A stretch of DNA of 64,000 nucleotides, taken from assembly GCF_032854445.1 (NCBI RefSeq), contig NC_088301.1, positions 21,755,808 to 21,819,807 on the forward strand. The letters run 5' to 3'. This document shows positions 1 through 10,576 of this stretch, piece by piece; positions within the stretch are counted from its first letter, which is position 1; the number at the start of each line of letters is the position of its first letter. The DNA is from Liolophura sinensis (taxonomy: Eukaryota > Mollusca > Polyplacophora > Chitonida > Chitonidae). Position numbers and translations under genes: made by a program. The notes below the pieces were generated by a model. That model did no database searches and was not told the origin of the DNA. It saw nothing but the letters and a program-made list of their open reading frames with translations.

Positions 1-150
1 GTTTCCCTCGGGCTCTGTCAGGTTTCCTTCCACCACAATGCTGGCCGCCGTGGTATGAGTGAAATATTCCTGAGTACGAAAACACCAATCCACTTACGGG
101 TGGAGAGGAAGCCAGCATGAACTGGACTTGAACGCATTGGTGAGAGACTC
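1..150 (+). repeat. Partial, rearranged tRNA-derived SINE at window edge
   Basis: Core SINE text (tttcc...ccaccacaatgctggccgcc, then gtgaaatattcctgagtacg) is followed by the tRNA-side text of the same family (ggagaggaagccagcatgaa, cttgaacgcattggtgagag) in the opposite orientation. It is therefore two SINE fragments joined, cut by the window start. Positions 151-1000 hold no gene that I can support. A poly-C run lies at 364-373, and a degenerate dispersed repeat lies around 690-960. Confidence 0.7.
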
Positions 151-1014
151 TTGTATTACTGCAGATTATAAGCAAGCCATGCAGACTATAAGCAGGTCAT
201 ACAGATAACTTAAGATGAGATAAATATAACAGAAAATAACATAGCATAAAACACACATGTTTTTACCTATAAATAATAGTGTCATTAAACATGCAATATA
301 GATTAAAGTTATGAAACAAGAAAGCAGTAAATAATAATCAGACACAGAACATAAAAACTGATCCCCCCCCCCCAAATTACTATACATACGAGTGTATAGA
401 GCAAAACCTGCAACACATTTAGCTTTGTGTGTGGGTTTGGAGTGGTTCAGCGACTCACACGTCGCGCGCTAGTTACTGGTTAACATGTGCTAGGCCGAGG
501 ACAAACATCTTTATGCGAAACGAGCATAAAGGACGAGTTCACCTTTGTGAGGAGAACAAAGGCATCAACGTAAGCAATACTCAAACAGAATAACGCTACA
601 TTTACAGACTGATCTATGGGACATTGCGAAAAGACAAGCTTATAGATTTTATTTATTTATTCAAGAATTTTTTTTACATATATACTATAATGACCGGTTT
701 TACAGGTGGAGGGAGTAGGAGTGTCCGGGGTAAATTACCGATCTTTGGAAAGTTACAGGAAACATTTAGATTTGAACTTGATTTGGCTCTAGAAATATTC
801 ACAAACAAAAAAGTATAGAGAAAACAATGAAGTGGTCGAGGGTGGACAAAACACAAGCAAGGAATTGCCTGTCACCATTATGGTTAACACTTATATATCG
901 GTGTTATCAGGACGTAAACATGTGTAGGACTTGCCAATAACTCACCAAAGGTCAGTGGTTTTTCCAGAGCATTCTGGCTTCCTCCACCCCCATGAAACTG
1001 ACACACCGTCTCGT

Positions 1015-1130
1015 GTGCAAACTATTCGTAGTACAACCTCTGCTCAGTTTCCTTCCTCCATATTGCTGGTTGCCGTCGCTCAAGTGAAATATTCTCGAGT
1101 ACGGCGTAAAACATCACTCCAATAAAGAAA
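1015..1130 (+). repeat. Degenerate SINE fragment
   Basis: The 3' half of the local SINE family is recognisable by 'caagtgaaatattctcgagt' followed by 'acggcgtaaaacatcac' and an A-rich tail. It is diverged from the intact copies near 34.0-34.6 kb and lacks the tRNA-like head. The stretch 1131-1739 has no feature I can support. Confidence 0.65.
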
Positions 1131-1739
1131 TAAACTTGGTAGCTATACTGTGCAATCACTCAATCATGTTTACTAAAGTAAGTGAATCCGTCACTCAAAC
1201 AGGATGCGAAATTACATTTACGGTTCTAGTTATGACCCACTCTGGGAACGAAATAGTTCTTTAACACTTTTCTCCCCAGTGAAACGGAAACACACTTTTA
1301 CTAATCAAAACTGAGGAAAACTTCTCCACATGGGACAAACAAGGCAAGTGGTCTTTGTTTGACTGTTAGACTGCATACACACATGTACAGCCATGCAAGC
1401 GTTGCCACACTTAATTTCACCAATGCCCCCACAAACAGGGTCGTGGGAATCTACAAATTCAAACAACTGAAATGCAAGCGGCTCTAATTCAGTAGACCAA
1501 GGCCCTCACCCGAGTACTTTGTTGAAGTGAATGGCCCATGTTAGGGGATATCAAACAGAGTGACTTGTAGCTGTTTCAGTATCCACACAGACGTAATTAA
1601 CTCAAGGTTTGTCCACCGCTGTATGGTGGATTCACTTCATCATTTTTACCCTGTCATTGTATCATGTTGTGACGAAAATCTTGACTGCCAACCCCAGCAA
1701 GAAACTTCCTCCACTAGAGAGTTTTGATATAAAAAACAT

Positions 1740-3740
1740 CCTTGCTCCGAGTGGCCGGAACCATATATCCCTGAACCTTGTATCCCTGAGCCGTACATCC
1801 TGTACATTTTTGAACCCTATACCTATACTACTTGTATCACTAAACCTTGTATCCTTGAACCTTGCTTGGCTGAAAATAACATGTATATCCACGAGTCTTC
1901 AATAACATTGTATGGCTGAACCTCACATATATGAGCATGTAACCTTATACGGCCGTAAGTGGGAAGGTCTGTCAGCAACCTGCGGATGGTCGTCGGTTTC
2001 CCCGGGCTCTGCCCAGTTCCCTCCCACCATAATGCTGGCCGCCCTCGCATAAGTGAAATATTCTTGAGTACGGCGTAAAACACCAATCAAATCAAATAAA
2101 TAAATCAATAACCTTGTATGGCTGAATCTTACATGCATATCCGTGAGCCTTCAATAACCTTGTATGGCTGAACCTTACATACATATCCGTGAGCATTCAA
2201 TAACCTTGTATGGCTGAATCTTACATGCATATCCGTGAGCCTTCAATAACCTTGTATGCCTGAACCTTACATGCATATCCACGAGCATTCAATAACCTTG
2301 TACGGCTGAACCTTACATACATATCGATGGGCCTTCAATAACCTTGTACGGCTGAACCTTACAGGCATATCCGTGAGCCTTCAATAACCTTGTACGGCTG
2401 AACCTTACATGCATATCCGTGAGCCTTCAATAACCTTGTATGGCTGAACCTTACATGCATATCCGTGAGCCTTCAATAACCTTGTATGGCTGAACCTTAC
2501 ATGCATATCCATGGGCCTTCAATAACCTTATATGTCTGAACCTTACATGCATAACCTTGTACGACTGAACCTTACATACATATCGATGGGCCTTTAATAA
2601 CCTTGTACGGCTGAGCCTTTCATGCGTATCCAAGAGCCTTCAATAACCTTGTAATTCTGAACCTTACACGCGTATCCATGAATCCATGAACCTTTACGGC
2701 TGAACGTTACATGCATATCCATGAACATTCAATAACCTTGTAATTCTGAACCTTACACGCGTATCCATGAATCCATGAACCTTTACGGCTGAACGTTACA
2801 TGCATATCCATGAACATTCAATAACCTTGCATCCCTGAACCATATATCTAACCATATACCCTGTACCACCGAACCTTGTATCACTGAACCTTATAACCCT
2901 GAATTCTATATAACTGAATCTTATATCCCTGCAGCTTGTATCACTGAACCCTACACATATATCCCTTGTGTAATTGAAGCTTATATCACTTCAATAACCT
3001 TGTATGGCTGAACCTTACATGCATATCCGTGAGCCTTCAATAACCTTGTATGGCTGAACCTTACATGCATATCCATGGGCCTTCAATAACCTTATATGTC
3101 TGAACCTTACATGCATAACCTTGTACGACTGAACCTTACATACATATCGATGGGCCTTTAATAACCTTGTACGGCTGAGCCTTTCATGCGTATCCAAGAG
3201 CCTTCAATAACCTTGTAATTCTGAACCTTACACGCGTATCCATGAATCCATGAACCTTTACGGCTGAACGTTACATGCATATCCATGAACATTCAATAAC
3301 CTTGCATCCCTGAACCATATATCTAACCATATACCCTGTACCACCGAACCTTGTATCACTGAACCTTATAACCCTGAATTCTATATAACTGAATCTTATA
3401 TCCCTGCAGCTTGTATCACTGAACCCTACACATATATCCCTTGTGTAATTGAAGCTTATATCACTGAATCTTGTATCTCTGAACCTAATATTACTGAACC
3501 TCATATTACTGAGCTTTGTATCACTGAACCTTGTATCTCTGAACCTAATATTACTGAAGCTTATATCCCTGAACCTTATATTACTGAACCTTATATCACT
3601 GGGCCTTATATTACTGAAGCTTATATTTCTGAACCTTGTATCTATGAACCATGTATATCTAAACCTTGTATTTCTGAACCTCATATCTCTGAGCCTTACA
3701 TCACTGAACCTTATATCACTGAACCTGATATTACTAAGTC
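1740..3740. repeat. Complex tandem repeat block (15-bp and about 45-bp units)
   Basis: Two interleaved repeat types are seen. One is an about 15-bp unit of the form 'tatatcactgaacct' (about 1740-1860, 2820-2990 and densest at 3300-3735). The other is a longer unit of about 45 bp, 'cttcaataaccttgtatggc' followed by 'tgaaccttacatgcatatcc' (2100-2830 and 3000-3300). A block of roughly 0.5 kb is duplicated: 2440-2700 recurs almost exactly 564 bp downstream, and 2760-2990 recurs about 476 bp downstream, the first copy having one extra 88-bp unit. Because 15 is divisible by three, long frames stay open on both strands (3271-3786 minus, 3449-3805 plus). These encode monotonous LNLISLN- or RFSDIRF-type peptides and are not judged genes. 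Confidence 0.9.
1955..2107 (+). repeat. SINE inserted within the tandem repeat block
   Basis: Plus-oriented SINE, 5' truncated. It starts at 'acggccgtaagtgggaaggt' and runs through 'ctgcggatggtcgtcggttt' and 'ataatgctggccgcc' to 'gagtacggcgtaaaacacc', ending in (AAAT)n. It interrupts the 45-bp tandem repeats and so postdates at least part of the array. Confidence 0.9.
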
Positions 3741-4997
3741 TGGACAGGGAGCTTGATTCCTTCTCTCTCACAGCTTGTGGGCCCAAACAATCTGTCGTTC
3801 CTTGATGATCATTTGTTCTCCGCCAATATGGTGTACATCTCTGAAGTTCACTTGTTCGTCAATCACTTGTCAAAGCTTTGTGCTTTATTCCGGGCAATTT
3901 GGTGTCCTCCTTTTATAAAACTGTCATCCAGCCTCGAACAAACGAGAACGGGCTAAAAAGTTAAATCTCCAAAGCTTACTTAGTGGTACTTATAAACGGT
4001 GAAGGAAACTTCAGATCATGTGTGTATTTTTACGTTCTATAACAAATCTCGATTTCAAAGTCGAGTTTCATGCTGTATGATATATTTTTGGATAGTATAT
4101 TCTAGTTGGCATGCAATAAAATCAGTTCGATCTCATTGCAGATGTCCGGTAGTACAGTGAGCTCACCTTTATAACTGAGTACACACATATTTTCCAGATC
4201 TGAAGCACCATACCGGTGACGTGGACTTCGTGCGTCAGTGAAAGGAGACTCATTATCGATAAGGCAATCTAGAGAGGTCATTATCTGATTTCGTCAGCCA
4301 TAAAAACATGGGATGATGCATGTCTACCCAAAATTTCACCCATTATTTGTAATATTTGTAATGAATATTCATTTATTTTAGCTTCTTTGCATTAAAATTA
4401 GAATAAAAAAAATAAACAAACAGAAAAGGGGTTAGTGATTAGATTTGACTTGGTAAGAAGTCAAACAATGAGAGTATATATCCTAATTTTTACGATGAAT
4501 TTTTAGAAATTAGATGAATAGGAGTAACCAGTAGTTGAAATTCAACAAAACCATGTTTCAGAAACGTATTTTTGAATAATATATAAATCAAAATGCATCG
4601 ATGTCTAAAGCAATAAAATAACTGAAAGGTCACAGATTTTGTTATTGTAATGTATAAGTGACAATCTGTTGTACCACCCATCTGTTTCACCTCAGGCTAC
4701 CCTGTCCATTAAATCAAATCAAGGGTTGACTCTTTTCGTATACATTCAGAAACAATTGCCAGACAAGCCTTTGGTAGAGCACCATTCACATTCACAGTGT
4801 AGTCTGTGCCTTAGGGGTGACCTTGGTTTGGCTTTATCCGATCTGCCGCCAGTCAGACCTACACATGACAATAAAAAGTGAATTTAAGTGAAAATATGGA
4901 CGAAAGGAAAATCTAATTGGCTGTACAATACACGAAACAATACTAGTTTACTAAAAGCAAACAAACGGAAATTGACCATATGGCGCATATTTTTTCG
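3741..4997. other. Non-coding interval upstream of the serine protease
   Basis: AT-rich sequence with no supported exon, RNA gene or intact repeat. Short open frames here have no recognisable motif and no splice context. A fragment resembling a dispersed repeat ('catttgttctccgccaatat') lies near 3808-3830. Confidence 0.5.
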
Positions 4998-5004
4998 TAT
5001 ATAA
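4998..5004 (+). promoter_or_regulatory. TATA box of the serine protease gene
   Basis: TATATAA lies 59 bp upstream of the ATG at 5063. A start site about 30 bp downstream would give a 5' UTR of roughly 35 nt. A strong TATA box with a short leader is typical of highly expressed digestive protease genes. The assignment is positional; no transcript evidence is available. Confidence 0.6.
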
Positions 5005-5062
5005 CTGGCATACAAACTCATCCACATTTAACACTCCCAGCTTTAAAACTTAGTGAATCAAG

Positions 5063-7793
5063 ATGATATCCGGTCTTTTCTTGAGTTGTCTTCTAGCCAT
5101 GGCGGCGGGTAAGTATACATGTGTTTCCGAAATCTGCGAGGCATGTGTAATTTATGAGTATTACATATATGATGTATATATGCCGTATATATGACGTGTA
5201 TATGACATGAGCCTAATTATCTACTTTACCCCTGTATTTCATCGATAGCTATATAATCTAATTTGTCGCTACGCCGTAGATTTGGACAAATCTGAATCCA
5301 GAAAAATAGTCAAAATTGAAACATCGTAAAATACATTCGCACACAATTCAACAGAAAAATTCATGGAAAACAATTTAAATGAGCGTTTCATACAAATACG
5401 TGGATCTGCAAAGACGCAATTAATGAATATTAGTGGACAAGGAATGTGACGGATATATTCCGTAACTCCCACTGTGTGTAAGGCCCTGTTGACATTTAAC
5501 GTTCCTATGGCCTTTGCGCATTTTTACGTTCATTGAAGGCCACTTGTCTTCCACCAACATGGCGTGCAATAAATCTGTGCCATATTCCTTACAGCGCATG
5601 TGCTGCTCTCTAAGCTCGCTTTACCTCCCCCTCATCATTTGACAAGTTTGACCTTTGGAGTCAAGTAGTGCTACACAATAGCCTGATCACGCTAATGCCC
5701 TCTTGCGGGATTATATGTAATCAGTATTCAGCAATAAAATTGTTTCAGGTGTCCAGTGGAATGGTCTTGAACATATGGTTAAAAAATGTATCTGTGTGTA
5801 CCGAGAAGTAATAGAAATTAATAGAAGGTTGATACAGAGCTTTTGTTGTCTCTGACCTGACTTCCTGCCTCATCACCGTGACCCTATCGACCTTGGCGTT
5901 GTTCAAGGTTTCTGTAATAAATTGGCTAGTGGTGGCAGTGATGTAAAACAAAGGTAGAGAGCGGAGCATAGGCTGTATGCATTTGTACGTTACACGTTGG
6001 ATAGTTTATTCCCATGGTTGGTGGTTTTATACTCTTGTTTCCTCTATACCCATAAAACTGACCGTCACCGTGTAGGTGAAAAAAATGGTTGGGTATGGAG
6101 TTAATTATGCAGCAAACAATAAATGGCGCGATAACGGAGATTTCGACCGATCGTCCTATGAGCATTTGTCCACACACATGCGCATACATCACATGAATAA
6201 ATAACATTAGCCTATCTGTCCTGTTCTCCCAGGCTCTGCCCGGTTTCCTCCCACCATAATGCTGGCCGCCGTCGTATAAGTGAAATATTCTTGAATACAG
6301 CATAAAACACCAATCAAATAAACAAATAAATCGATCTATCCTGCTTTGGTACTAATGTTTACTTTTCCTATAAAATTTGTCCGTGGCTGGCATACTTTGT
6401 TTTATGTAAGGGTTTTTTCTCAGCTTAAGGGGAGTAGATCAAGTACTTGTCAGCCTCGTGTCAATATTATGTGACTGGGTAGGACGTTACGGCATGGCTT
6501 TCCAGTGAGGCAGCACCACCATACTATATGTCGTTAAGTTGTCCGGCCTGCCCTAGAAGGAGACATCATAAAGATGTTTGGCCGAAATAATGTTGAAAAC
6601 GAAGTTAAACCCTCAGTTAATTAAAAAACATAAAATAGTGGGCAAACTCTATATTAATTAAATATAAGCGGCGTGAAGGATTTCAAATATTAATCAAATA
6701 TTATAAAAGGGAGAGTTAATCATATGTCAGGTATTCAGGGACAAAGTATCCCAACTATCAATCTTATGGCCGGGAGTCATTTGTACAAGGTCTCGTAACA
6801 TTACAAGCTCTTAACTACCTGGGCGACGTAACGTTTACAGCACTGGTTTTCAGTTTTATTATTTGGCCATAACGCTAAGCGGCTTCGCCGAAGCAAGCGG
6901 GTCTCTGATGTTCTATTTTATTTTTGCCTATACTCCGTGTGTTCCGCCCACGATTTTAAAATTTTCATGTACGATTTATTCACAAGCGAAATAAGATTTC
7001 TCTGATTATAGTATAGAACGCCGTGCTTATAGGAGTATTAGTACTTTGAATATCTATAATTTAATTAATGTCGTTGTTACTATTGTCACAGCTAATCCCG
7101 TCCGTTTGGCCAACGACTCCGTCGTCCCTTACAACAATCACGGCGTTCATCAGGACATTGTGAATGGCGAAAATGCGGATTACGGATTATTCAACTTTAT
7201 CCTGTCACTGGACGAAGGCTATTCTCAGATCTGCGGCGCCACGCTAGTCAGTTCCACCAGAGCCATTACTGCGGCGCATTGTTTAAAAGAAGTAAGGAAA
7301 ATAAGTATAGACCTACATATATATCCTATTTTTTCGAATTTTTAGGACGTATATAAGAAGTGCTAAAAGCAAAGAACTACATTTCACTCTAAGTCTTTTG
7401 GGAAAGTAAAGATATGAATATGTATGTCATTAGATGTACAATCCATGTGAAAAAAGAAACTAAATATTCCTGCTGCAATTACATGTATATTGGTTAAAAA
7501 GAGCAGACCAGGTGTCTTAATTAGAAGAACTAGGGTGTGTGTGTGTGTGTGTGCGTGTGTATGCCATCGCTGAATAAACTTCCGTCGCTTATTTTTCGTT
7601 TACTGACATTCTGACTTTCTCCCTGTGTAACTTGATTGAAAATTAAATTAACGCTTAATTAAATTAACATTTTCATCATGAGGTCTTTTCTTCCACGTCC
7701 ACGTGACTAGAAAACTTTGCCTAAATATATAGTGATGAAGATTCCTCTGCCAAAAGAAATGAAACATGCATGGGTACGCTGTGAAAATTCATA

Positions 7794-7832
<39 letters not shown>

Positions 7833-10521
7833 ATGATAATGTACATGCGTTGCCTTTCAAGTCTGTCCCTTATTAAACCAATGATTGACATTACGCCCTT
7901 CATTTAATAAACCGTCTTGATTTCGGCACGTGCTTAACCCTTTACTGTTCTGACCTTGATCATTTTACAGGGTGAATCTTACTCAGTCGAGGCTGGTCAG
8001 CTCAACTTCAATCGCAACAGCGGACATGAATTGTCAAGAGTGGTGAAAGAATTCATTATGGTAGGAAAATGTTAGCTTTTTATGTATATGTACGTCATGC
8101 ATAGGTTTAACCGCCATTCTGAATTAACTTGACTTAAGACTGTAGAGTTGAAAAAAATGTACACTCGAAGTTTTCTGAAAGTGAACCCAGTTCCCACTGT
8201 CACAGGGAGTTCACTTGTGCATGTCTCTGTGATGCTGTTATTCTGCCTGGTTCTCGTGCCATTTCTATATGGCTACATATTTAAAAGGCCATAGCACAGA
8301 GAGTAAAACCAGAGCAGCGACAATAATGTGATAGTTGACAAATGATCACACCCGCGGATGGACGTGGGTTTCCTCCCGAGGTCTGCCCGGTTTCCTCCCA
8401 CCATAATGCAGTCGTATAACTGAAAAATTCTTGAGTACGGAGAAAACAACAGTCAAATAAATAAATTAATATACCTCATTTAGGGTTGTATTCTAACAGT
8501 GCATGTGAAAACTTAAATGGTAACAAACTACACGCCCCCTTTGCACCAAGGCTTCAGCAGAATTATAGATGAAAAATATGGAGTGAATGAATGTTAGCTG
8601 CAGTATATTAAACATCACTGGTCTCAAATTACCAGCAAACAAACAAAGACAAACTTAAAGTGTCTCGCAACTTAATTCACGACAACTATATTTCGACCTT
8701 GTTGTGCTTTTTTAGGCTTTATCTTGAGAATGAAGTATGTGTGTTACACAAAATAATATCCCAAACAATCACTTCTATTTAGGAAATACATAAAAAGGTA
8801 CTGCAAAACGAAGAGTGTGACTTTAACGAAAATGAAAAAGAATCTGACCCAAAAAATTTCATTTTTGAGGCATATTTTATATTTTTTAATAATTCCTCTC
8901 ATTGGTCGGAAATATTCGGAAGTGACGTCATAGATGAACATACTGGGAACGCGGAACGAGCGTATGGCGCCTCCCAATCGGTCTCTCCACCCAACAATGC
9001 TGTTTTGACAGCTATCACCGTTAATGTCACCACAGCAGGCTGCTTAATTTCCAGACTGACCCATATGGCTTTAGGAAAACTGTAGTTTAAAGCAATTCTT
9101 AAGAACCAAGAAGAAACCTGGGAAGGGTTTTTTGTGGATGTATATGTTATCCACATCATGCACTCCGTATCAAGAAATAGAATCCAAGTTTTTCATGTAT
9201 CCTTTTACCCAATACGCTTGACATTGTAGCATCCTTATTATGATCCGGACGATAACTGGAGAAACGACATTGCAATCTTGAAGTTTGACCCCATCCCATC
9301 CGGTCAATACATCGAGCCGATTCCCATGATCACGGACCCCAACGAAGACCTGACAACAATGAAATGTTGGACAGCTGGCTGGGGGAAAACATCCGGTAGG
9401 TTAAGTTAACTGTAATTCCGCCATTTTTTAAAACAAGAAAGCTTCTTCAAACATTTTACATCTGAAGACAGCTACTTGAAAAAATGTACATATTATATAA
9501 GTTACGGTTTGTTTTAATCGTTTCGCAGGAGGCGGTGATGGCTCGGATGTGTTGCAGTATTCAGAAGTAATTGTGATGACAAACAGCGAGTGTGAGAATC
9601 ATTGGGATGACATTTTCTCCACACAAGTGTGTGTGCAAAATTTCCAGTATGACGTGTCAGTGTGTGGGGTAAGATCATTTTGTTTGCACATGAAATGCAT
9701 TATCCAAATGGTTTGTTTTATTTCTTTTTCCCCCCGATTTCATTACGGCTTAAATATAATTTAGATATCAAATTCTAAATGGAGTTTTTTTCTTGTTTTG
9801 TATCTGTTCGCTTAATAAATAAATAAAATATAATGTAAACAGAAATTATAAGTTTAAAGGCAAAGAACGCACTAGGATGAAGTACATGTCAGATGAAAGA
9901 CCATTTAATATTGCCCGGGAAACTGGTTTGATTTTTTTACGAATATTATTCATCAAATGGACCTTGAAACGAACTATTGATCTGACGTCACTATTGATCT
10001 GACGTCACTATTGATCTGACGTCACTGGAACATCTGGATCTCAACGGACCACCATAGAATCATAAGTTTTAAATGTAATTTAGTTGATTAGAAAAATTCT
10101 AAATAAATCAAACTATTTTCCTGGACAGTGTTTCATAGTCATTCATTTGATAAATACTTTATTCTAGTGTATTCTTTGCCTGTAACAGCACATTTAAACG
10201 TTCTGTTTGCCAATTGGGTTGATTTCTTCTAACAAATGAACGACAAGTTGTCAGTCCGTTGTATTACACATACTTCTTACAGCGCATGGGCGGATCTATA
10301 CTAGCAGATTTTGTATAGAAGTCTTCAACAAGGCCAAAGTATTTAAATATAACATACTGTTGTTACAGGGTGACAGCGGTGGCCCTTTGACCTGCGAAAC
10401 AGCCAATGGCGAGAAACTGGCGGGTGTGACGTCATGGGCCCATGAGGACTGCGAGGGATCGAGCCCAAGTGTGTTTACCAGGGTCTCGGAGTACAAAGAC
10501 TGGATTGCCCAAAACCTTTAA
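5063..10521 (+). CDS. Secreted chymotrypsin-like serine protease (S1A), six exons
   Basis: Exons 5063-5108, 7092-7291, 7971-8060, 9230-9395, 9529-9668 and 10369-10521 have GT-AG borders and matching phases, giving 795 nt (264 residues plus stop). Residues 1-16 form a signal peptide. A short propeptide precedes the mature-type N-terminus IVNG at Ile38. The catalytic triad is His78 (TAAHC), Asp125 (RNDIAIL) and Ser217 (GDSGGP), each on a separate exon. Six cysteines of the mature part fit the conserved S1A disulfides, including the His loop and C213 before the active serine. The S1-pocket residue (chymotrypsin position 189) is Ser211, so chymotrypsin- or elastase-like rather than trypsin-like specificity is inferred. 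Positions 216 and 226 appear to be Ala and Ser, so the pocket may be narrowed. Oddity: the residue before IVNG is Asp, not Arg/Lys. Likely an extracellular digestive or defence protease. Family assignment is firm; substrate is inferred. Confidence 0.93.
6228..6332 (+). repeat. SINE 3' fragment in protease intron 1
   Basis: Contains 'ggctctgcccggtttcctcc', 'ataatgctggccgccgtcgt', 'gtgaaatattcttgaataca' and an (AAAT)n-like tail. Truncated at its 5' side. A dispersed-repeat fragment (about 6460-6620, 'aggcagcaccaccatac') follows it in the same intron. Confidence 0.85.
7793..7834. repeat. (AAAT)n microsatellite
   Basis: About ten AAAT units in protease intron 2. The tetranucleotide is the same as the 3' tail of the local SINE, so it may be the expanded tail of a lost SINE. 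A short GT-rich microsatellite lies upstream near 7535-7562. Confidence 0.85.
8348..8474 (+). repeat. Diverged SINE in protease intron 3
   Basis: 'tgcccggtttcctcccacca' and 'taatgcagtcgtataactga' followed by 'attcttgagtacgg' and an (AAAT)n tail identify the family. Relative to intact copies it has lost the 'ggccgcc' segment. Confidence 0.8.
9977..10027. repeat. Three 17-bp repeats each containing TGACGTCA
   Basis: The unit ctattgatctgacgtca occurs three times head to tail in protease intron 5. It places the full CRE palindrome TGACGTCA at 9983-9990, 10000-10007 and 10017-10024. CRE/ATF-type factors bind this octamer in animals. Function in this intron is inference. Confidence 0.85.
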
Positions 10522-10570
10522 CTTTCTACTCTTCATCTTTTGTATCATCGCCTGCACACGATAATCATTG

Positions 10571-10576
10571 AATAAA
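10571..10576 (+). terminator. Poly(A) signal of the serine protease gene
   Basis: AATAAA begins 50 nt after the TAA stop (10519-10521), giving a very short 3' UTR, consistent with the short 5' leader of the same gene. Confidence 0.75.

Noticed and set aside
3271..3805. Long overlapping open frames on both strands (171 and 118 codons)
   Set aside because: They are produced by a 15-bp tandem repeat; composition is monotonous, and there is no splice, promoter or domain support.
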